DNA of 64,000 bases from Bursaphelenchus xylophilus (taxonomy: Eukaryota > Nematoda > Chromadorea > Rhabditida > Aphelenchoididae), in contig CAJFCV020000004.1 of the NCBI GenBank assembly GCA_904066235.2, positions 3,720,001 to 3,784,000 of the forward strand, given 5' to 3'. Of the stretch, positions 1 to 11,570 are shown piece after piece (position 1 is the stretch's first letter; each line of letters starts with the position of its first letter). A program made the position numbers and the translations under genes. The notes under the pieces are model-generated. The model saw only the letters and a list, made by a program, of their open reading frames with translations, searched no databases and was not told where the DNA came from.

Positions 1-70
1 TTAGTCCATACCCGACGTGTGTATAAAATTTAAAGAAAATCTGAGCGTCGCACTTGGGGTACTTCCCTTG
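1..70 (+). repeat. F1 transposon right end (cut by window edge)
   Basis: The first 70 bases match the right terminus of the F1 family: a gacgtgtg stretch, an A/T-rich linker, then ctgagcgtcgcacttgggg and tacttccc. The same end recurs near 980-1010, 3545, 10400 and 23720. The rest of this copy lies left of the window. Confidence 0.7.
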
Positions 71-594
71 TAAATCACAAAAAAAATTTTTGGAATTTTT
101 TAAATTTTTGACCTAAGAACTTCTGCAAAGCAAAAGTTAAAATTAGGTTGTGTTTTTAAACCTTTGGTTTACATTATTGCCACTTTTCAGCAAAATCTGA
201 GCCTCCCCCTCATGTGAATTTTTAGTGGTTTTTGTGTTTCTTGTGAGAAATTTTTTTTCAAGTTCCTGCAAAACCTTTCAACATGCCTGAAATAAAGTTT
301 CTTGGCGAAGAAAACAACTCCTTAAGGCGTTGTCTTGGCAGTCCAAGAGAAGTTTTCCTAATTTCCAAAATTAATTTCTGTTCTGGGGCTTTCGAATTGA
401 GTTCCCAGAGAAGTTACTTGCCTTCGACAAGATTAGTCGTTCTCACAAAGAGAGTGGTCCTCGATTTCCTTGCAAAAATTTGACTATACACCCCGAATTG
501 TCCGTAGATTAATCCAGAAAAATTTAAGGTTTCGCTTTAGCTTCGAAGCCGAAATATTCAATAATGTTCTTCAGTTGCAATATTTTGGATCTGT
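71..594. other. intergenic, no gene seen
   Basis: A/T-rich sequence. The 66-codon reading frame near 283-483 has no recognisable similarity and no splice context, so I see nothing to annotate. Confidence 0.5.
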
Positions 595-1012
595 TTTCTG
601 AATTTTGGGCACACTTTGGGCAGAGGCCACATATTAATTCCTAAGATTTCTTGCTCGCGCTTTGCAAGTGGCGTCGAGAGATTGAACAATCTTTGCAGCC
701 GAAAGAGTACGCTAAACGCGGAGAGCGGTCAGAGAGAAAAACACTTTTTGTCCATAACTTTGCTAGTTTCATTCGGAAAAAATTGATTTTTTTTGGGAAC
801 ATTACTGTCTATGGTAGAAATAGGCACGAAACTTTTTGTGCCGAAATTCGGCAAAAAGCGTCAAAATTTCGCCGACTTTCGATCTAAAAATCTCGGTTGT
901 TTCTGCAAAGCGCAAGCTAGGTTTCTCGCATATATTTTGGAAAAAATTATTCTAAATTTGTGCAAAGCGTCATCAAAATCTAAGCGTCGCATTTGGGGTA
1001 CTTCCCATGCAA
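595..1012 (+). mobile_element. F1 non-autonomous element
   Basis: Near full-length F1 copy. It holds the family core (cgctaaacgcggagagcggt, then cagagagaaaaac) and the right-end signature cgtcgcatttggggtacttc. It codes for nothing; the short reading frames across it recur in other copies only because the element is repeated. Confidence 0.7.
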
Positions 1013-2033
1013 ACCAAACTTGAAAAAATTTAAAAATTTTCGATCTTTTAAAATAAATAAGCATTTAAAAATTTATTTTTTCATTTTTCTGATTGACTTT
1101 ATTTACTTTTACAAGGCAAAAAATCCTTGTTGCATACAGTTGCAAGCACTTATTCCCCCCTTTTCCCCCTTTTTTTTATTTTTCTCTCCTTTGAACCGTC
1201 CAGTTTTTTTCGCATTCTCCATCCAGTTTTTTTGGGTTCACCCAGATTTTGCAAAGGGGTTTGTGATGAGATGTTTCATTCGAGACGCTGTTTTCCTCCC
1301 TCCCGAATGCCACAAGACGCATGGAATTTATCTCGGCTCGACGTTTGGCGGCCATTTCACAGCCCAATTTAATCCGTTTCCCCTAAACATGACTAACCGA
1401 CGTAAGCGCGGAGCGATTTCGCAATCTGTTTTTGAGTGATTTTTATTTTATTTTTTAAATTTAAATGATCGTGCTATCAGCGTATTTTACAAGCAAAAAG
1501 TGAATGAGTTTTTTATTGCCTATTGTCAAGACCTAAAAAATTTATTTTGCCAATAAATGTGCCGATGACCGATCAACATTAACAAAGTTTGGATTTCTGG
1601 GACCCTCAGGAGACCCAATTTAAACCCCGCGTCACTAAAATGCCCTCCGGCGGTCTTAATTTTTTGTTTCTTTTTTGTTTAGTCATTAGAAATGATGTGA
1701 GCCGGACCGAAAAGACTATTTCTGCTAATGCCTTAGGATAAAATAGATCAAAGTTTGCAAAATTTGAATTTCTGGAACTGTTACGGCTCACATTTTTTGG
1801 ACATGTTATTCTTTCCCGCTACATTCCCTTAAGGCTTCGTTAAAAACAACGTTTTCCCTAGAATTTAGAATCCTTTCAATTTTGATTTTAACTATTGAAA
1901 ACAGCCGGTATTTTTTTGAAAAACAGTTGCCGGGTGCCGTCAATCCATTCTAGATACAGTGGCAAAAGACGTACCATTTTTTTGTGCTCTGGATCTCGCC
2001 CTATTCCTACTAGCCTTCTAAAATCAAAATACG
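1013..2033. other. intergenic with an F2 fragment
   Basis: No coding region recognised. A fragment resembling the F2 terminus (tacagtggcaaaagacgtac) lies at about 1955-1975, just upstream of a fuller F2 copy. The remainder is A/T-rich without obvious structure. Confidence 0.45.
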
Positions 2034-2298
2034 TACAGTGACTGGCCTGATCCAGTGGCGAAAAACGTACCATTTTGCATCCGGGAAGTATCAAAAATGT
2101 GGCAAAATGCCTCCCTCCCAAGTAGAAAAACCTCGTTTTGAAGGGGTCTCTCTCTCCTCACAAAAAGAACGGGCGCGATTTTGAAATAGGATTTTTATCA
2201 CTTGGAGAGGGAGGTATTTTGCCACATTTTTTGATACTTCCTGGGTTCATAATGGTACATTATTTTGCCACTGGATCAGATCCCCACTGTACGGCCGG
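2034..2298. mobile_element. F2 palindromic MITE
   Basis: Begins tacagtgactggcctgatcc and ends with the near reverse complement ggatcagatccccactgta. The two halves (gggaagtatcaaaaatgtgg and its complement) fold back on each other. CAGTG ends flanked by TA are typical of Tc1/mariner-type MITEs. Other copies lie near 11.3, 16.6, 39.2, 48.8, 58.8 and 63.1 kb. Confidence 0.75.
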
Positions 2299-2912
2299 GC
2301 CGAATTATACGCTTGGTCAAGCGAAACAATTCATTTTTCAAGATTTTTGATGTGGTATTACGCTCATTATTTCCCCGCCAGACTGATTATGAGTTGAAAG
2401 GCGGTTTGAATAATTTGCAGTTGGTTCTGCGAGTCATTTCTCTATGCATTTGAAAGTATTGGCAAAAAAGATGCCTCTATTGTCTTTTTGGTGTGTCTCT
2501 TGATGTTCGCGATGTACAAGGAATGCATTTTCAAGGCTAATTTTAATTTTTTCACCCAAAAACAGATGATTTTTTGGGATACTATTTATAAAAATGATGT
2601 TTACAAATGGCCGGAGGGCATTTCAATGATAAAAATCTAAAAACTGAAAGGTGGAGTCCTTGGGGATTATGGAAATAAAACTTTTATCAATTTTGATCCA
2701 GTGTTTTTCAAGCTACTGGCAAAATAAATCTGTTAGTGTCAGCAGGGCTACAGTTGACGCAAAAATTATCGACCATGCTCGCGATTTACTCGGCGTTCTT
2801 TGGATTGCATTATTTTCATAAATCTCTGCCTTTCAGCACCCCACAACTATGCTAATACGACGATTGCCATAGACGTTGCAGTTAGGGTTTTAATTTTTAA
2901 TCATCGCCATAA
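2299..2912. other. unc-119 upstream region
   Basis: No further gene seen. This interval should hold the unc-119 promoter. I found no motif there that I would call a specific regulatory site. Confidence 0.4.
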
Positions 2913-5900
2913 ATGATGTCCACTTCACCTCAGTCGCAGCAGCCGGCCCAGCGGAGCTGCAAGATTACGACGGCCCCCATCGGGGAGCCCATCACGGAAG
3001 AGCAATTGAAGCTGAAGGATCATATTACGCCCGACGATGTGCTGCGATTACGGCGCATTACCGAGGGTGGGTCATTAGGACGAGTGGGGAGGGGAAACTA
3101 ATTGTTTTTCCGGCAGGCAATCAAGAGGGAAGTGGTCCAAGTGCAACCCTCAGATTTTGATGAAACTTGGGACAAATTTAGAATAATTTTTTCTAAAATT
3201 TATGCGAGATTCCTAGCTCGCGCTTTGCAGAAACAACCGAGATTTTCAGATCGAAAGTTGGCGAAAATTTGGCACTTTTTGGTGAATTTCGGCACAAAAA
3301 GTTTCATGACTATTTCTACCAAAGAGGGCAATGTTTCCACAAAAAATCAATTTTTTCCGCGCGAAACTAGCAAAGTTATGGCCAAAAAGTGTTTTTCTCT
3401 CTGACCGCTCTCCGCGTTTGGTGTACTCTCTCGGCGGCAAAGGTTGTTCAATATCTCGGCGGCGCTTGCAAATTGCGAACTAAAACCCTCAGGAAATAAT
3501 ATGTGGCCTATGACCGACGTGTGAGCAAAATTTAAATAAAATCTGAGCGTCGCACTCTAAAAATCTCGGTTGTTTCTGCGAAATGCGAGCTAGGATTCTC
3601 GCATATAACTTAAAAAAAAAATATTCTAAATTTGTGCCAAGTTTCTTTAAAATCTGAGCGTCGCACTTGGGGAGACTTCCCTTCTCCTTGTATGGGGAAA
3701 AATTGAATTATACTCCCCGTACAATGTTTTGACCCCCCTCCTAACTCCGTCCAAAGTGTACTAATTCGGACCAAATTTGGTATGTAGTATACTCACAGGC
3801 TAGTAACAAAAAATAACATAGCTGGACCTACCTTATAGTTGAATATCAAAATCTAGGGGCAATTTTCAAAAATCACCTTAAAAAATCGAGGAAAAAGTTT
3901 TGACCCCCCTTAAAAAACTTTAGATATCGCCAACGGATGCCACGCAAACTTATTGTAATCGACGTCCCATACCTGAATACAGGTTAATATATGGTTTTCC
4001 GTTGAATGCTTTGTTGCATTTGAGTATTCAACGCGTTAAACCGTTTTTGATGTAGACCTGCCCAAAATTGTAAAAATCTTGCCCTAGCGCTTTCCTAGAG
4101 CTCTAAATTGGGTTTATATTATGTGCTTTAGACCTGTATTTACCTTCTCCTTTCAATAAAAGTGCATGGTGGCCTGGCGGTGTAGATTCGGCGGATACCC
4201 TCTTGTCATGCCCAGCCTTGGTGAGCCATTTGCTCTTTGACTCAAGGTTGAGATGTGGTCGTTAGGTCCTCAATGTAATCCTGAGACTCCTAGTTACTCT
4301 CAGTAATGTAAAATGTTTTGATTTGACACGTTTTGTAATGGGTTTCATTCACCTTAATCTTAAGTTTGCCGTTACTGTAGATCACCCCGAGTACTATTAC
4401 ATCCCCACCTCCCATTTGGCGTTTCATACGTCTCAAATGAGTATGGTGGGTGCTGTAGCGTCTTAAATTACCTGGTCCATCAAATGAAAGCCGTTTTTGG
4501 TGGCTAAAAATCCATTTGAAAAACGCGGGTTTTTCGTTAAGGTGCAGATCGGCGAAGTTGCGCCTGCAAACCATATGAGACCGTGTCAGCCGGAGTTTAT
4601 TCTTTGTTTGAGAGTAACTAGGAGTCTCAGGATTACACTGAGGACCTAACGACCACATCTCAACCTTGAGTCAAAGAGCAAATGGCTCACCAAGGCTGGG
4701 CATGACAAGAGGGTATCTGCCGAATCTACACCGCCAGGCCACCATGCACTTTTATTGAAAGGAGAAGGTAAATACAGGTCTAAAGCACATAATATAAACC
4801 CAATTTAGAGCTCTAGGAAAGCGCTAGGGCAAGATTTTTACAATTTTGGGCAGGTCTACATCAAAAACGGTTTAACGCGTTGAATACTCAAATGCAACAA
4901 AGCATTCAACGGAAAACCATATATTAACCTGTATTCAGGTATGGGACGTCGATTACAATAAGTTTGCGTGGCATCCGTTGGCGATATCTAAAGTTTTTTA
5001 AGGGGGGTCAAAACTTTTTCCTCGATTTTTTAAGGTGATTTTTGAAAATTGCCCCTAGATTTTGATATTCAACTATAAGGTAGGTCCAGCTATGTTATTT
5101 TTTGTTACTAGCCTGTGAGTATACTACATACCAAATTTGGTCCGAATTAGTACACTTTGAACGGAGTTAGGAGGGGGGTCAAAACATTGTACGGGGAGTA
5201 TATCAGTCTGTCGGGAAAATAACGGCGGATCGTCGCGTCAAAATGTCTTGCCTCGCCGCCATTCCCAGCCGCGGTTTAAAGTCGCAAAGCGATGATGGGC
5301 GATTCCGAGGCGCGACGATCCGCCGTTATTTTCCCGACAGACTAATATTGACTCAAAATTTGATCCCAACACGACCCACTTTCCAGGCTTTCTCTGCCGT
5401 TCCGAAGACAATGTCTACGACATTGAGTTCACGAAGTTCCGCATCCGCGACATTGACACCGACACAATTCTGTTCGAGATCAACAAGCCCACCCTGGAGG
5501 AGCTGAGTGCGCTCGAGGCCGAGGAAGACGATGAAGCCGACCTCAAAGAGGAGGAAAAAACGGACGAGGCTCCGCCATTCTCCCCGCGCTTCATCCGCTA
5601 TTACTTTAAGCCTTCGTTTCTGCAGCTGAAGAACGTCGGCGCGACGATGGAGTTCAGTGTTGGCGATATGCCGGTGAACAAGTTCCGCATGATCGAGCGC
5701 CACTACTTCCGCGAAACGCTGCTGAAGTCGTTCGATTTTGAGTTCGGATTCTGCATCCCGCATTCCAAGAACACCTGCGAACATATTTATCATATTCCGC
5801 AGCTCAGCGACGAAATGAGTGAGTCTTTTGTGGGATAATTGGGATTTACTGTGTCAGCGGGGAGCTGGCAGAGTTCTTTGGCCAATATCTGGTTGAGGAG

Positions 5901-6585
5901 TGGATCAAAATGCTTTTTGGCCAAAAAATGGGAAGTAATTGAACAACCCACATAGAAATTATTGTTTTTGAATATCCAGTGACCCTTTCTTCGGTATAGA
6001 AGTTTTTTTAAACTAATACGTCCTACGGCAATCAGTAAACATGTCCCTTTTTCAATGGGACACCAGCAAAAGAGCAAAGCGTATAAAATTATAGGTAGCA
6101 GTTCGCCGGAGAGTTTTTTGGTTAAAAAAACGTTAATATTCCGAAAAGGGGTCCCTGTGGATCCCAAAAATACAATTCTTGTATTTTTGCTCCTCTATGT
6201 TACCAAGTTATTGACAAAAGAATTCTTCCAGGCCCGTCTCGCTGTCCACTTTTTCATTTTTCGAATGCAGTAGCTACAGTAGCCCGTTAACCCCAAATTT
6301 TATGGTTTGAGATACCCCGCAGTTTACGTGGGCGAGCATTAGTAATCGGTTTGCTATCTATAATAGACTGATAGAAAAACGATTACTAATGCGCAATTTC
6401 TCAATCAAAAACTTTTGATGACGCAATTAATGTGGCTGATAAGCTCTTGAGTTATCCTCAAAATTTCAGTGAAAGAGATGATCCAGAACCCGTTCGAGAC
6501 GCGCTCGGACAGCTTCTACTTCGTGGACGACCGACTCATCATGCACAATAAGGCGGCATACGCGTATGACGCCAACGCCATGTAG
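2913..6585 (+). CDS. unc-119: UNC-119 lipid-binding chaperone
   Basis: UNC-119 proteins bind acylated (myristoylated) ciliary and neuronal cargo in a beta-sandwich pocket and release it under ARL2/ARL3 control. Three exons, joined by phase: 2913-3066, 5387-5818 and 6470-6585, giving 233 residues (about 220-240 is usual). Family landmarks visible are [13 protein letters not shown] near residue 40, then [55 protein letters not shown], and the C-terminal [19 protein letters not shown]. An acidic stretch ([12 protein letters not shown]) precedes the core. The start could be either of two adjacent ATGs. Intron 1 is 2.3 kb and packed with F1 copies, a foldback element and a MITE, whereas intron 2 is about 650 bp. 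An AATAAA follows at 6708. Confidence 0.95.
3119..3560 (-). mobile_element. F1 element in unc-119 intron 1
   Basis: Inverted relative to the copy at 595. It begins with the complement of the F1 right end (agtgcaaccctcagattttg), contains the complement of the core (ctgaccgctctccgcgtttg), and ends in ctgagcgtcgcactc. A second truncated F1 end follows immediately. Confidence 0.7.
3561..3690 (+). mobile_element. truncated F1 copy
   Basis: Only the right third of F1 is present: aaaatctcggttgtttctgc, then ctgagcgtcgcacttgggg. It abuts the preceding copy. Confidence 0.55.
3711..5200. mobile_element. foldback element with ~590 bp inverted arms
   Basis: The left arm (3711 to about 4302) starts TACTCCCCGTACAATG. 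The right arm (about 4611-5200) is its near-perfect reverse complement, ending CATTGTACGGGGAGTA. The spacer is about 310 bp. TA flanks both ends (3709-3710 and 5201-5202), consistent with a Tc1/mariner-type target duplication. No transposase is visible; a 122-codon antisense frame spans the spacer and part of an arm and is not recognisable. It lies wholly inside unc-119 intron 1. Confidence 0.85.
5205..5343. mobile_element. 139 bp palindromic MITE
   Basis: Terminal inverted repeats of about 33 bp: AGTCTGTCGGGAAAATAACG at the left and its complement ending in CCCGACAGACT at the right, around a short GC-rich middle. It is adjacent to the foldback element and 43 bp before unc-119 exon 2. Confidence 0.85.
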
Positions 6586-6707
6586 CCCGTACATTAATTT
6601 TGTCTACTTGTCGATTTTAATGATCTCTGATAGTTTGATCTTTGTGTGTAGTGGTCTGCAGAAAGTTGTATATGCCAGGAATTTCAGTGGAAACCTAATT
6701 GCCAGTT

Positions 6708-6713
6708 AATAAA
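6708..6713 (+). terminator. poly(A) signal for unc-119
   Basis: AATAAA 123 bp after the unc-119 stop codon. Confidence 0.6.
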
Positions 6714-6850
6714 CGGTTTATGACGGTCCAAAATTTTTGTGTTCATAAGGCAAAAGTAAAGTTTTTACAGTGATTTCTAAGGCATTACACTCGTCAAGGA
6801 CTCAAAACCAAGCTTTATTTTGTAAAAGCAACTCAAATTACAGAGAATAT

Positions 6851-8780
6851 TCACTCATTCCGCACCGACACATACGCTCCCCAAGTGTCCGGGAAGACCG
6901 GTCTCTTCTCGTCGTAAGTTGCGTCGTAGAACGTGGCCGTGGATCCGCCAAAACAGACGCCATTGTTCACGAAGAAGGGTACGCCGAGCACGAATGAGTT
7001 CCTGTAGATGTCGTCGTTTCTCTCCAACAGCAGCTCGCATTTCTTGTCATCGGGCTTGTCTCGGCGCAGCAACGCTTCGAACTGAATTTTGAATCGCTTT
7101 CCGTTAAGGCCAATCTCCAACTCCACTCTCTTATCGCAGTCCACAATATATTTCCCGGTCTCATTGACAGCGCCAACGGCGCTGACAACCCGGTCAAAGT
7201 AGATCAACGGCAGCCGGATCTTGGGGGAGCTGGTGTGAAAGGTCGCCATGTTGTATCGTTGGGTGACGTTGAATTCCGCGTCACCGATTTTGAAGGTGGT
7301 CGCGGGGACTCGCCAGTAGTTGTCCTGGTTGTAATAGTAACTCCCTTTGAGACGATCCTCGGCCACTCGGGCGCCGACTGCAACCACTGTCTGCTTGATC
7401 CTGCAATTGAGGATTAAGCGGGTGGAGAAGGGGAGATTTCAAATTTTGGACACGTTTCGGGCCTGTACAGGGTCTTTCAAAGAACGTGAAGGAAAGTTGG
7501 AGGCTATAACTTCCGGCGGAGGCGGCGCTGAGACTTCGTTTTTGGGATACAGCTATATCATAGGACCCAATATGTATGTATTACAGGACGCATGCAAGAC
7601 GGAGTTTTCTATTTATTGGAAATTTACAAGCCGCTTAGGTTGAACCTGCTAAAACTCTCAGGAACGGGTCCAAATTCTCAGGCGACCCCCAAAAACAAAA
7701 TACTAAGGGTTGTTGCAGAAATTCGAGCGTGTAAAATGACACACTAAACTTCCTAGGAAGAAATGGACGTCTTTCTGCCATGATTCTTCTTTTTTAATGG
7801 TAAAACTCGCGTCTCGACTTTTCGGGTCGGCTACAGTTCGGGTCATCACAAAATCGATCGATACGGGGCGCAGGGCAGGTGGATGCCCATAAAAAGGCTG
7901 TATGAAGTGTCTACGAGGTTTGGCAAAGCCGTTGGAGGATCGGCGGACGCTCAGCGAAGGCTCGGCGGAGACTTGCAATATGTCCATTTTTTAATTTTTA
8001 GCTATTACTAGGTTTCTTCACCCTGAGTTACTGTAACATATAGATGACCAAAATTTGCGACAAAAAGAGAAGATCCGTAACTTTATCTAAATATTATTGA
8101 TGTGAGTACATGTAAAACATACCTCAAAACATTCCTACTAACTACGCCTTCTCCTAGCCTCTCTCATGCATACAACAACAAACCGAGGCGATCCATAGTG
8201 TCGTCGAACCGAACTGTCGCTGACCCGAAAGATCGCAGCGCCGTAAAACTCACTTTAAGTCGTCCGTAACACTTTGGTGCAGACACATTTGCGGATACCG
8301 GAACGACCTCACCAAAAAGTCCCCAACAGTCTTTCGATTATTCCGATTCTTCACAAAGCTCAGTCTTCCAGCTCTGAGCTTGCCATTGAACGCCGTCGTT
8401 CGATGCATTGCATTCCCTGCGCAAGTCGAATTGCGGACCAACCCAAAGTAGGCGTAGTGGTTTTTGTAGGGCAGTAGCGACATGTTATCTTGCGACATAA
8501 CTCCACTCAGTCGACAGTAAGTTTTGCCATCTTGGAAACCGCTGCTGAAAAGGTAATCTCCGGCGCGATAGGTGCGCGACTTCTCCTCGTCGAAGGTGTA
8601 GTCTTCGCCCGCGAATCTCGCGAATCCCTTGGCTTGCCAGACGAATTCATCCGTTTCAATGGTGTCGATGATAAACGCGCGTGTAGCATTGTAGCCGGGG
8701 AAGGTTACGTTGATCGCGAAGTCGTTGATATAGCCGGAGGAAAGGGTAATGAAAAGGGCAAAAAAGTAGCAGGACTTCAT
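6851..8780 (-). CDS. degenerate pepsin-like (A1 family) secreted protein, paralogue A
   Basis: Two exons, 8780-8254 and 7400-6851 (phase-2 join), give 358 residues. A signal peptide (MKSCYFFALFITLSSG) is followed by INVTFPGYN...FIIDT. This matches the first half of an aspartic protease (the motif normally reads DTG) but here reads DTI, with Asp at residue 39. YWRVPATTFKIGD and ATFHTSS match the second lobe (YW...I.G and AIVDTGTS), but the catalytic Asp is replaced by His (residue 231). The C-terminal FVLGVPFFVNNGVCFG resembles the LG-x-F strand of A1 proteases. The ATG at 8780 was chosen over 8789 because paralogue B begins with the same MKSC. Paralogue B is divergently transcribed 463 bp away. 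Probably secreted and catalytically dead, role unknown. The A1 assignment rests on pattern matching. Confidence 0.8.
7808..8243 (-). mobile_element. F3 element in paralogue A intron
   Basis: Full F3 copy: gtctcgacttttcgggtcgg at one end, aaaatcgatcgatacggggc internally, a GC-rich block (ggatcggcggacgctcagcg), then a gatccgtaac/tgagtacatg segment, and gaactgtcgctgacccgaaa at the other end. It fills most of the single intron. Confidence 0.7.
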
Positions 8781-9243
8781 GATTGCCAAGACTTTCTGGA
8801 AGAGTCTTTTGCTTTTATTCGAGGAGTGGGAGGTTTTCTGGGTTGTTGAACCCGCGTTATCTTCGTTGACATTCCTTGAACTTGCGTTGAAAGGTGTGGC
8901 CGGGAAGAATTGCGAAAATAAGATAATCGCCTCAAAGTTTTAAATTGCGTTTTGCAAAGGCCGATAAGTTTCAATGGCAAGAGCTCTTGCGAGAGAGAAC
9001 GCGAAATTTGGAGAGTGGTCAGAGAGAAGACACTTTTTGACCATGGCTTCATACATATAACAGATTGTTTTAAAGACTTGCCGAATTTTATCAAATTTAC
9101 CAACCTCTTCCGGCCACTCCCACCAGCCGGCTTATTGAACGGCGGAGAAGATAACAACAGATTGTGAGCACACTCGTGTTTTGTTACAAACTTGAGGTTC
9201 GTCGCCTTAAAATAGCGGCTAGCCCATCTATTCTTCGCCAATC
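8781..9243. promoter_or_regulatory. shared intergenic region of a divergent gene pair
   Basis: 463 bp separate the start codons of paralogues A and B, so both promoters must lie here. A degenerate F1 fragment (gagtggtcagagagaag) occupies about 8930-9060. No core motif can be called with confidence. Confidence 0.5.
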
Positions 9244-11208
9244 ATGAAGTCCTGTTTATTTTTGCCCTTCCTTTTTATCCTATGTCAGGGCTATATCAAC
9301 GATTTTTATATTAATGTAACGTTCCCCGGCTACAACGCAACCCGTTCGTTTATTATCGATACAATCGGAGATGATGACTTTATCTGGCAGACCAAGGCGT
9401 ACGGCGGAATAATCGGGGAGGAGAACACTTTTGATGAGAAGAAATCGAAGACTTACCATGGAGGCGGATACTACTTTAGGACTGATTTCGTGGGTAAGTT
9501 TGATTGCTGAGGGTTGACGGAATCTCTATTTTTTGGTCGAAGAAAAATGGCTCTCTCCAAAATTCGATATTTCCTTGACAAGAGACTCAAGATTTATTGC
9601 AAAGGTGTCCCCAGAAAGATGTCTGTAGAAGTCATGTTTCTTGAAAGACCCTGTAAATATCCCCCGTTTCAGATGGCGGCAAAAACTGCCGGATCGGTGG
9701 AATGATGTCCATAGACGACGTCTCCTTACTGCCTTACAAAAACTATAACGCCTACTTTGGGTTGGCTTATAATTCGACTTGTGGAGAGAATGCTCTGCAT
9801 CGAACAACGGCCTTCAATGGGAAGGTTCGGGCTGGACGACTGAGTTTTAGGAAATTCGAAAACCCCAATCAACGCAAAGTTGGGCTTGCCTTGGTCGACA
9901 CGTTCCCCCATAATTATCTTTGTCTGCATCAGAGTGTCACGGATGATTTGAAGTGAGTTATTAGGGCCGATTCAGAGACCTGGCTCGCAGCTGGTAATGC
10001 TCACAGAGAAAGTACTCAAATTGCAACGCTCAGACCTTGATGAAACTTGGCACAAATTTAGAGTAATTTTTCTAGCAATCAGGCATATGCGACACCCTTC
10101 GCACTTTGCAGAAATCACCGAGATTTTTAGTCAAAAAGTTTGAAAAAATATGATGCCTTTCTGTTAATTTTTACATCAAAAGTTTCATAGCTATTTCTAC
10201 CGTAGAGGGTAATATCCACAAAAAAGATATGGCCGAAAAATGTTTCTTGCTCGGACCGCTCTCCGCATTTTACGCACTCTCTCGGCCGCAAAGATCATTG
10301 AATATCTCAGCTGCGCCTGTAAAGCGAGAGCTAAAACTTTCAAGACTTGATGTGTCGCCTATGCCCGGCTTATACGCAGAATTGAGAAAAAATCTGAGCG
10401 TCGCACTTAGAGTACTTCAGTTGTCAACATGAGCCGCTTTTATTTTGATGAAAATTTCCGCAGTCTCAAGGAATCCTAAGGGCGTATTGCAAAAAAACTT
10501 GCGTAAAACATTCAGAGAATCCTTGAAGGTCACATAAATTCAAGTCCTATGAAGTTCTTTCCATCATTTCCCATGCTATATTAGGCTTAGAGGTACAACC
10601 CTGCCGTTTTTTTGTTGTGTATTTCTCTTAGCTTACTTTGATCTGCTTTCAGAATCAGGCAAACTGCAGTGGCAGTTGGAGCAAAGGTTGCCAATAATCG
10701 CGTTATTGGGGAGATTCGTTACTACAAAGATTCGTACTGGCGAGTTCCGGCGACAACTTTGAAGATCGGCAAAACTGAATATGACGTGCAACCTTGGTCG
10801 AATCTTGCGACTTTCGACACCACCTCCGACAAGATCACCCTGCCCATAAAATATTTCGAGCTGGTGGCCAATGCAACGAACGCGGTCTACATCAACGAAA
10901 CCAAGAAGTACATGGTGGATTGCGGTCAAGAAGTCGCTTTGGAGATTGGTCTCGACAAATTGCGGTTCAAAATCCAGCCCACGGCGCTTTTGCGGAGAGA
11001 AAAGGCGGATTACACGAAATGCGAGCTCCTCCTGAAGCCTGGGACCAGCCGGACCAGCAGCTACTTTACGCTTGGAGTGCCGTTCTTCGTCAACAACGGA
11101 GTGTGCTTTGGCCGATTGAGGATGATTTTTTATAACGCGAAATACGATCAAAACAAGCCTGTCTTCCCCGACACATGGGGAGCATATTTGTCGATTAGAA
11201 ATGAATAA
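9244..11208 (+). CDS. degenerate pepsin-like (A1 family) secreted protein, paralogue B
   Basis: Three exons, 9244-9493, 9673-9952 and 10653-11208, give 361 residues. A signal peptide (MKSCLFLPFLFILCQG) precedes INVTFPGYNATRSFIIDTI. Here both catalytic positions keep Asp (residues 39 and 232), but the motifs read DTI and DTT instead of DTG, so the active-site Gly is lost twice. YWRVPATTLKIGK and YFTLGVPFFVNNGVCFG match paralogue A. It has an extra intron after residue 83 that A lacks; the later intron is shared in position and phase. Several N-x-T/S sites suit a secreted glycoprotein. A weak GAATAAA overlaps the stop codon. Whether it is an active protease or a binding protein cannot be told from sequence. 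Confidence 0.82.
10006..10432 (-). mobile_element. F1 element in paralogue B intron 2
   Basis: F1 copy with the inverted start (caacgctcagaccttgatg), the complemented core (ggaccgctctccgcatttta) and the end ctgagcgtcgcacttagag. Confidence 0.65.
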
Positions 11209-11275
11209 ACTACGGTAGAAATTTATGCAGAGTGCGAGCTGGAAGACTGGTATGTGCCTTAGAAAACATTGTTCT

Positions 11276-11514
11276 ACAGTGACGGACCTGATCCAGTGAC
11301 AAAAAAGTATCCTTTTGCTTCCGGGAAGTATCAAAAATGTGGCAAAATGCCTCCCTCTCCAACTAAAAATACTCCGTTTTGAAGAGCTCACTCACAAAAA
11401 GAACGGGCGCGATTTTGAAATCGGAGTTTACTCCCTTGGAGAGGGAGGTATTTTGCCACATTTCTGATACTTCCCGGTACTTTATGGTACTTTTTTTGCC
11501 ACTGGATCCTGTAA
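11276..11514. mobile_element. F2 palindromic MITE
   Basis: tacagtgacggacctgatcc opens the copy; gccactggatcctgta closes it. The two arms (gggaagtatcaaaaatgtgg and its complement) are inverted. An F1 end fragment (about 11515-11570) follows at once, so one of the two probably inserted into the other. Confidence 0.7.
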
Positions 11515-11570
11515 ATTTGTGCAAAGTTTGATCAAAATCCGAGCGTCGCACTTGGAGTAGGTTCCCTGCA

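Noticed and set aside
4290..4658. 122-codon minus-strand frame in the middle of the foldback element
   Set aside because: It runs through the spacer into the inverted arm, shows no transposase motif, and probably arises by chance.
3720..5200. Long direct or inverted repeats considered as CRISPR-like or viral termini
   Set aside because: Two single inverted arms with TA flanks in a eukaryotic intron fit a foldback transposon; there are no spacers, cas genes or viral genes.
5353..5793. Long minus-strand frame over unc-119 exon 2
   Set aside because: Shadow of the real coding exon on the opposite strand.
7703..7987. Frames with RRSSNGFAKPRRHF-type residues at several F3 copies
   Set aside because: They recur only because the F3 element recurs; no conserved protein frame is maintained among copies.
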